Part shown: positions 20,663-22,500 of the stretch, piece after piece
How positions within the stretch are numbered: position 1 is the first letter of the stretch
How the letters are laid out: every line of letters begins with the position of its first letter
Assembly (NCBI GenBank): GCA_012295275.1
Contig: CM022679.1
Location: forward strand, 24,222,002 to 24,244,501
Source of the DNA: Chrysomallon squamiferum
Taxonomy: Eukaryota > Mollusca > Gastropoda > Neomphalida > Peltospiridae
Direction: 5' to 3'
DNA length: 22,500 nucleotides
The notes under the pieces: model-generated
The model's input: the letters and a program-made list of their open reading frames with translations, nothing else
The model's database searches: none
Told to the model about the DNA's origin: nothing
Position numbers and translations under genes: made by a program

Positions 20663-21994
20663 AAAGAGAGACCCGAGGGAGAGAGAGAGTCATTGTCTGT
20701 AACGAAACTGGTGGAGTCCAGTCATTGTCTGTAGAAACTGTTTCCCTGCCCTCACAGGTGTAAATTAGGTGTGTTTTCATTCCTGCATGATGTTGTCGAT
20801 GTGACTTTGCAGGTTCTATGTATAACATTTCCTCATTTGTCTGTATGTAACCAGCCTGCAAACAAAAAACACACAGGAAAATGATAGGTGAATCTGTGTC
20901 AGAAGAAGAAGGACAAACGAACAACAGAAAGAGCTTCCATGAGCCGAACTGGAAAACTGCACCCGGCGCCACTACAATTATTATTTTAAAAATAAAAATA
21001 TTGCACTTAACTTTATCTCACATTTTACATTCTTTTTGTGTGAAGTTCTCGATTCGCCATGGCTTCATTCGATAACAAAATATCTATTTACATGTTGATT
21101 ATAAACTTAACTGTTATACTTTATAATTATGGAATGTAACTAATGTCAGCCTAAAAAAAAAATCTATTAAATTTGGACGATGTACAAAAGCCGTTGTAAT
21201 TTTTCCTCCTATTGAAGTGTTTTCGTGCAGCTTATTAACTTATAAGTCTGCTAAACTAATCACGAATAGAACAGATTCTATGAATTCTATCTCGAGTAAG
21301 GTACTTAGATGAATATGCACTTTCTAAAAATTGATTGCAGTCATTCACCTTATAGCTGTTAAGTACATGCTAAATATGATGCATGTTATAATATCTACCA
21401 GAAACTTTCTTCAGCTTTTACTTTATAAATAATTGTTATGAAATTGCTTTCTCTTTCGCGGGATGGGTTAGAAAACTGATATATAATTTATTCAAAAAAT
21501 GTACAGCAAGACTCTGGCAATTTCTAGATGGGAAAACGGTGGGTTGAGATGACCTTGATCAGTTAGCTGTTGTTGAAGGTAACAGAGCCAACGCTGTCAT
21601 AGTGTTTATTTACGTAACACACGCATACACACACACCCAGACTGTTAACTTACAACTCCTAGGCATGTCGACACGGCCACGTAGGAATTCACTTGACCTC
21701 GCACGTAACCGTGGTAAAAGCATCTTGCGTCCAGCAACTCGGACACCGTCTCGTTCCCTTCGGTCCACTCTGAAACCGACATCGGCGTCACCACGTCGTT
21801 TCTGTACAGAACCAGCTCGAGTTTGTGACGTCTCCACGACAACTGCAGCATGAAGGCGTCGCGAACCGGCTCGACAGCATCTGCCGTCGTGTCGCCGGGA
21901 AGAGAGGATGGCACGTGACGTTGTCTGACGTCGACGACGTGGGGATAGGTTATTTCCAAACGTCTGACTGAACAAGGCGGCTTGAAAGGAAGTT
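4668..21994 (-). CDS. ADAMTS2/3/14: ADAMTS-family secreted metalloprotease (ADAMTS2/3/14-like), 20 exons, 5' incomplete
   Basis: ADAMTS enzymes are secreted zinc proteases of the extracellular matrix; the 2/3/14 branch removes procollagen N-propeptides. About 960 residues are visible. Order: prodomain (a1-a3), furin site REKR in a3, M12B catalytic domain (a3-a7) with HEMAHVFGLMHD and Met-turn IMAPL, disintegrin-like part (a8 and start of a9), central TSP1 (a9-a10), Cys-rich (a11-a13, CGVC), spacer (a13-a16), three TSP1 repeats (a16-a19), PLAC (a20), basic tail. Central plus three TSP1 plus PLAC is the 2/3/14 layout, and local motifs (GYAPITG, IMAPLV, WSRCS, QCR.EFG) point the same way. All junctions keep phase except within a5, which has a frameshift. 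The LWC/DGTxC piece of the disintegrin-like domain is missing. The signal-peptide exon lies beyond 22500. Family certain; subfamily and present function inferred. Confidence 0.94.
4907..5431 (-). other. ADAMTS intron a19-a20
   Basis: AT-rich; holds (ATT)n at 5128-5202 and poly(T) at 5229-5255. No other element seen. Confidence 0.75.
5128..5255. repeat. (ATT)n microsatellite followed by poly(T)
   Basis: About 75 bases of near-perfect ATT repeats, then 27 T in a row at 5229-5255. Confidence 0.97.
5432..5564 (-). CDS. ADAMTS2/3/14: ADAMTS exon a19: rest of fourth TSP1
   Basis: Acceptor tttttctccag, donor CGAT|gtaagt, 133 bases. It encodes CSKNCGIGVMKRPVYC, LC and KICSGPPCR. Asn in CSKNCG removes the O-fucose site. 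No conventional start or long frame marks this exon; it was found by phase and Cys spacing. Confidence 0.94.
5565..6833 (-). other. ADAMTS intron a18-a19
   Basis: Contains poly(T) at about 5858-5878 and 6309-6323, (ATT)n at 6573-6637 and mixed AAT/AAC triplets at about 6690-6790. No coding-like block. Confidence 0.75.
6573..6790. repeat. (ATT)n and AAT/AAC triplet microsatellites
   Basis: Perfect ATT tract to 6637, then after a 50-base gap a looser AAT/AAC tract ending about 40 bases from the a18 donor. Confidence 0.9.
6834..7053 (-). CDS. ADAMTS2/3/14: ADAMTS exon a18: third TSP1 and start of fourth
   Basis: Acceptor ctttttcag, donor AAAG|gtcgtt (weak), 220 bases. It encodes YNWVMSNEFSDCSVTCGEGG, RRLFSC, ETCNDFPC and then NWTVGEWGK. 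It has N-glycosylation patterns NGT and NWT, and an O-fucose pattern CSVTCG. Confidence 0.95.
7054..7762 (-). other. ADAMTS intron a17-a18
   Basis: The 5' end on the coding strand is the (CT)n(CA)n microsatellite; the rest is AT-rich with A-rich runs near 7220-7250. No further feature. Confidence 0.75.
7653..7750. repeat. (TG)n(GA)n compound microsatellite next to exon a17
   Basis: TG repeats to about 7704 run straight into GA repeats to 7750, about 12 bases from the exon's donor. Confidence 0.97.
7763..7895 (-). CDS. ADAMTS2/3/14: ADAMTS exon a17: second TSP1, C-terminal half
   Basis: Acceptor acattatcag, donor ACAA|gtattt, 133 bases. It encodes VQTIIHGCFDKG, DEMC and ATCHREPCEEY. A (CT)n(CA)n microsatellite on the coding strand starts within about 15 bases of the donor. 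Confidence 0.94.
8079..8160. repeat. (ATC)n(ATT)n compound microsatellite next to exon a16
   Basis: ATC units switch to ATT units at about 8105. Lies 14 bases past the a16 donor. Confidence 0.97.
8175..8313 (-). CDS. ADAMTS2/3/14: ADAMTS exon a16: end of spacer, start of second TSP1
   Basis: Acceptor gttgttttacag, donor ACTG|gttggt (weak), 139 bases. It encodes ITYTYTV, then KYKWKFEKWSACSVTCGTG. CSVTCG carries the O-fucosylation pattern. An (AAT)n tract on the coding strand starts 15 bases after the donor. Confidence 0.94.
8547..8620. repeat. Second (ATC)n(ATT)n compound microsatellite
   Basis: Same orientation and same internal ATC-to-ATT switch as the tract at 8079-8160. Confidence 0.96.
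9478..9571. repeat. AAC/AAT triplet microsatellite
   Basis: Interrupted CAA, AAT and GAT triplets; produces a chance poly-Leu frame on the other strand. Confidence 0.93.
10049..10212 (-). CDS. ADAMTS2/3/14: ADAMTS exon a15: spacer domain
   Basis: Acceptor ttttgttacag, donor ATG|gtttgt (weak), 164 bases. It encodes VKDPEKGNYLLNG, FIAHGAAFVYT and ESLVSRGPLMKNLEIM, the core strands of the spacer. Two other open frames cross the same bases; only this one joins both neighbours. Confidence 0.94.
10466..10552 (-). CDS. ADAMTS2/3/14: ADAMTS exon a14: spacer domain
   Basis: Acceptor ctactttcag, donor CTGG|gtttgt (weak), 87 bases. It encodes DEYEQIVFLPSGARNMEI and SPQFLA (family: GYxxVVxIPxGAxxIxI ... 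LAxK). Confidence 0.93.
10752..10872 (-). CDS. ADAMTS2/3/14: ADAMTS exon a13: end of Cys-rich domain
   Basis: Acceptor ttgttcttacag, donor AAAG|gtaatt, 121 bases. It encodes RLGCDGVANSTK, DACGVCDGDGSGC and VEGSF (family: GCD ... D.CGVC.GD...C). The first 18 coding bases (10855-10872) and the acceptor are the founding end of the 48-bp array that fills the intron upstream. Confidence 0.96.
10855..12030. repeat. 48-bp minisatellite carrying a 3' splice site, about 24 copies
   Basis: Head-to-tail units of 47-48 bases, consensus on the - strand being gttttgttcttacag followed by AGACTTGGTTGTGATGGA and then AATACAGAATTAGTAT. The first unit overlaps exon a13 (shared bases 10855-10872); copies beyond about 11880 are decayed. 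It occupies most of the a12-a13 intron. Because 48 is a multiple of three, it also opens long frames such as those at 10755-11204 and 11385-11895. Confidence 0.97.
10873..12247 (-). other. ADAMTS intron a12-a13
   Basis: Almost entirely the 48-bp array, plus about 150 bases of AT-rich unique DNA and poly(T) at 12180-12207 close to the a12 donor. Confidence 0.9.
12248..12381 (-). CDS. ADAMTS2/3/14: ADAMTS exon a12: Cys-rich domain
   Basis: Acceptor ctttttgcag, donor CAC|gtgagt, 134 bases. It encodes SDYCKQTC, then VEDGTPC and ICIDGKCH (family: C.L.C ... V.DGT.C ... C..G.C). An (AAT)n tract on the coding strand begins about 10 bases upstream of the acceptor. Confidence 0.95.
12391..12545. repeat. 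ATT / ACT / CTG triplet microsatellite upstream of exon a12
   Basis: (ATT)n gives way to ACT and then CTG-like triplets. On the coding strand it lies immediately upstream of the short ctttttgcag acceptor tract. Confidence 0.95.
12650..12746. repeat. (TA)n(TG)n microsatellite
   Basis: TATA-type units followed by about 70 bases of uninterrupted TG. Confidence 0.97.
12865..12970 (-). CDS. ADAMTS2/3/14: ADAMTS exon a11: start of Cys-rich domain
   Basis: Acceptor tgtttcacag, donor CGAG|gttaaa, 106 bases. It encodes KCKQWVDMRAGQC and HSWKPYQAK (family: RxxQC ... W.PY). The donor is weak. Confidence 0.94.
12980..13021. repeat. (AAAT)n microsatellite near exon a11
   Basis: Ten perfect AAAT units beginning about 10 bases upstream of the a11 acceptor on the coding strand. 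Confidence 0.95.
13219..13282 (-). CDS. ADAMTS2/3/14: ADAMTS exon a10: end of central TSP1 (64 bp)
   Basis: Acceptor attttttaag, donor AAA|gtaatt. It encodes PDFGGKPCEGKKEETGTCLSK, matching NPxPxxGGxxCxGxxxxxxxC. Found only by bridging the phases of a9 and a11. Confidence 0.9.
13283..13749 (-). other. ADAMTS intron a9-a10
   Basis: AT-rich unique DNA. Bases 13502-13569 have a diverged second copy at about 15214-15273. Confidence 0.75.
13750..13892 (-). CDS. ADAMTS2/3/14: ADAMTS exon a9: last disintegrin cysteines and central TSP1
   Basis: Acceptor atttttag, donor CAG|gtagct, 143 bases. RCKSNKCTYVG matches the end of the disintegrin-like domain; NGRWSAWSMWSSC is a TSP1 start with a WxxWxxW C-mannosylation pattern. 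CTTDCG has Asp where O-fucosylation needs Ser/Thr. Confidence 0.95.
14429..14925. repeat. 32-bp minisatellite, about 15-16 copies
   Basis: Unit on the + strand acactaaactactgaactca then gatatcttatac. Two variants alternate (ctgaactca and ctgacagaca). Most copies keep GATATC; right-hand copies are decayed. Confidence 0.93.
14912..15425. repeat. Diverged tandem repeat, unit about 55-60 bp, about 8 copies
   Basis: Each unit starts near gtatcacaacagtttaaa and continues with acacattagtatactgatg and ttaataagtaattt. Spacing is irregular, and one unit holds an inserted stretch (about 15214-15273). Confidence 0.85.
16017..16195. repeat. (AAAAT)n and (AAAT)n microsatellites
   Basis: Pentamer tract at 16017-16050 and a perfect tetramer tract at 16142-16195. 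Confidence 0.93.
16722..16785. repeat. (ATT)n microsatellite
   Basis: About 21 near-perfect units. Confidence 0.96.
16973..17108 (-). CDS. ADAMTS2/3/14: ADAMTS exon a8: end of catalytic domain, start of disintegrin-like domain
   Basis: Acceptor ttataaaatacag, donor ACA|gtaagt, 136 bases. It encodes YCLDDEP, LPALLGIPW and EQQCRLEFGEQFSLC (family: CLLD.P...LPGx.Y...QC...FG.....C). Confidence 0.95.
17109..17587 (-). other. ADAMTS intron a7-a8
   Basis: Holds the (CT)n(CA)n tract at 17337-17474 and (TTTA)n at 17536-17577, the latter about 10 bases from the a7 donor. No further feature. Confidence 0.8.
17337..17577. repeat. (CT)n(CA)n compound and (TTTA)n microsatellites
   Basis: CT repeats to about 17391, alternating CA and CT blocks to 17474, then perfect TTTA units from 17536. 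Confidence 0.96.
17588..17731 (-). CDS. ADAMTS2/3/14: ADAMTS exon a7: third zinc His and Met-turn
   Basis: Acceptor attttgaag, donor GA|gtgagc, 144 bases. It encodes FGLMHDGHGNNC, with the third zinc His and the Asp typical of M12B, then IMAPLV (Met-turn) and WWSRCS. HDG.GN.C plus IMAPLV plus WSRCS closely resembles ADAMTS2/3/14. Confidence 0.96.
17732..18286 (-). other. ADAMTS intron a6-a7
   Basis: The larger part nearest a7 is triplet and pentamer repeat; the remaining 200 bases are AT-rich without features. Confidence 0.8.
17858..18083. repeat. ATT / GTT triplets and (TTTAA)n microsatellite
   Basis: ATT, GTT, again ATT with ATC interruptions to about 18040, then TTTAA pentamers to 18083. 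Confidence 0.96.
18287..18392 (-). CDS. ADAMTS2/3/14: ADAMTS exon a6: zinc-binding helix
   Basis: Acceptor tttcttag, donor GT|gtgagt, 106 bases. It encodes GYAPITGLCNPIRSC, then DEGFTSAF and HEMAH (18303-18289), the first two zinc histidines and the catalytic Glu. Ala stands where most ADAMTS have Gly (HExGH). Confidence 0.96.
18393..18918 (-). other. ADAMTS intron a5-a6
   Basis: AT-rich, with poly(A) at 18398-18417 (poly(T) on the coding strand) right before the a6 acceptor. An open frame at 18516-18740 shows no family feature. Confidence 0.75.
18919..19061 (-). CDS. ADAMTS2/3/14: ADAMTS exon a5: catalytic domain, with apparent one-base frameshift
   Basis: The good acceptor (tgttctttag) at 19062-19063 opens a frame with the conserved VLNFCQWA motif (ADAMTS: L..FC.WQ or VCRWA) that hits a TAA at 18977-18975. 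The next frame then carries TPNPQTHDIAVLLTRE (family: NPxHHDxAVLLTR) and joins a6 in phase. The exon is 143 bases where 142 would keep frame. A weak acceptor at 19037-19038 (exon from 19036) would keep one open frame but discard the FCQW motif. Donor G|gtactt. Confidence 0.85.
19160..19243. repeat. (ATT)n(GTT)n microsatellite in intron a4-a5
   Basis: ATT units switch to GTT units at about 19190. Encodes a chance poly-Asn frame on the - strand. Confidence 0.97.
19299..19382 (-). CDS. ADAMTS2/3/14: ADAMTS exon a4: catalytic domain
   Basis: Acceptor tctgttacag, donor GAG|gtaaag, 84 bases, 28 whole codons. It encodes VNSVYQHSSLGVNIKVSLVK, matching the ADAMTS strand NIVxxxYxxxSLGxxIxVxLVR. Confidence 0.95.
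19383..19811 (-). other. ADAMTS intron a3-a4
   Basis: AT-rich, A-rich on the + strand; no repeat array or coding block recognised. Confidence 0.75.
19812..19969 (-). CDS. ADAMTS2/3/14: ADAMTS exon a3: furin site and start of catalytic domain
   Basis: Acceptor gattatcag, donor ATT|gtaagt, 158 bases. It encodes a linker with REKR, a furin-type R-X-K-R site where the prodomain should be cut, then KHLEVLIAVDE and YLLTLMNI, the first strand and helix of the M12B fold. Confidence 0.95.
19970..20755 (-). other. ADAMTS intron a2-a3
   Basis: Holds (CA)n at 20090-20117, TG/TA repeats at 20397-20450, (TA)n at 20629-20657, a GA-rich stretch, and a two-copy 31-bp tandem (20689-20702 repeated at 20720-20733) just past the a2 donor. 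The 20450-20630 block between the two TA tracts may be a transposon remnant. Confidence 0.7.
20756..20855 (-). CDS. ADAMTS2/3/14: ADAMTS exon a2: end of prodomain core
   Basis: Acceptor tttgtttgcag, donor ACCT|gtgagg, 100 bases. It encodes AGYIQTNEEMLYIEP, the conserved strand after SxCxGL, then a His-rich stretch (HRQHH). The frame stays open into the intron, but only the 20756 donor keeps phase with a3. Confidence 0.93.
20856..21653 (-). other. ADAMTS intron a1-a2
   Basis: About 800 bases of AT-rich sequence with no array or coding signal apart from a short CA-rich stretch near 21620-21640. Confidence 0.75.
21654..21994 (-). CDS. ADAMTS2/3/14: ADAMTS exon a1: prodomain
   Basis: Acceptor tttttttcttcag, donor GTT|gtaagt, 341 bases, first two bases completing a codon from an upstream exon outside the window. 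It encodes a 113-residue prodomain part ending with the typical CFYHG...VAVSTCLG pattern (ADAMTS: CxYxGxV...ALSxCxGL). One N-glycosylation site is seen (NET). It is the most GC- and CpG-rich exon here, which also produces long antisense frames. Confidence 0.93.
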
Positions 21995-22061
21995 CTGAAG
22001 AAAAAAATGAAAATTATATTACTCTGTTAAATTGTATGTCTGTTTGTGGCATTAGTAATAG

Positions 22062-22500
22062 TGGCAATTAGATCTAATAGTAGTAGTAGTAGTAGAGATG
22101 TAGTAGCATTAATAGTAGAAGTTGTAGACGTTTTAGTAGTAGTAGCAGTGGTAGTATATGATGCAGTAATAGATGTAGTAGTGATAATAGCGGTATTAGT
22201 AGCAGTGAAATGTAGTAGTGGTAGTTGAAGTGGCAATTAGATCTAATAATAGTAGTAGTAGTCGTAGTAGATGTAGTAGCATTAATAGTAGAAGTTGTAG
22301 ATGTTTTAGTAGTAGTAGCAGTGGTAGTATATGATGCAGTAATAGATGTAGTAGTAATAATAGCGGTATTAGTAGCAGTGAAATGTAGTAGTGGTGGTTG
22401 AAGTGGCAATTAGATCTAATAATAGTAGTAGTAGTAGATGTAGTAGCATTAATAGTAGAAGTTGTAGATGTTTTAGTAGTAGTAGCAGTGGTAGTATATG
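22062..22500. repeat. About 170-bp tandem repeat of TAG-rich sequence, 2.5 copies, cut by window edge
   Basis: The marker ggcaattagatctaata starts at 22062, 22232 and 22404, giving periods of 170 and 172. Each unit is built of TAG/TAGTAG triplets around the same interruptions. Lies in the intron upstream of exon a1 and continues past the right edge. Confidence 0.95.

Noticed and set aside
21602-21853. + strand open frame over exon a1
   Set aside because: Antisense shadow of a GC-rich prodomain exon.

Overview
The window looks like animal nuclear DNA: very AT-rich, two multi-exon genes with GT-AG introns, and introns loaded with (ATT)n, (TG)n, (GA)n, poly(T) and minisatellite arrays. This repeat style, with molluscan-looking protein sequences, suggests a lophotrochozoan, most likely a cephalopod such as an octopus. 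The taxon is an inference from style only.

Left part, 1-3430, + strand: the last four coding exons of a cyclophilin A-type peptidyl-prolyl isomerase (PPIA family). They give 142 residues ending at a stop at 3164-3166, followed by a 3' UTR with two AATAAA signals. The first coding exon (about 22 residues) is not visible and should lie left of base 1.

Right part, 4420-21994, - strand: a secreted metalloprotease of the ADAMTS family, convergent (tail to tail) with the cyclophilin gene. I placed 20 exons by hand; all join in phase except at one exon (a5). They read: prodomain, furin site REKR, M12B catalytic domain with HEMAHVFGLMHD and a Met-turn, part of a disintegrin-like domain, central TSP1, Cys-rich domain, spacer, three further TSP1 repeats, PLAC domain and a very basic tail. 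Domain order and several local motifs fit the ADAMTS2/3/14 (procollagen N-propeptidase) branch. The signal-peptide exon lies beyond 22500.

The most unusual structure is in the intron before exon a13: about 24 tandem copies of a 48-bp unit that contains the exon's own 3' splice site plus its first 18 coding bases. The pre-mRNA would therefore carry some two dozen near-identical decoy acceptors, and those with the consensus sequence lead to a stop after nine codons. Two apparent defects also stand out: catalytic exon a5 holds conserved sequence in two reading frames (a one-base frameshift), and the middle of the disintegrin-like domain (LWC / DGTxC segment) has no visible exon, its place being taken by a 3-kb intron with two further tandem arrays. 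Several microsatellites sit within about 15 bases of splice sites. The right edge holds a roughly 170-bp tandem repeat made of TAG-rich sequence.
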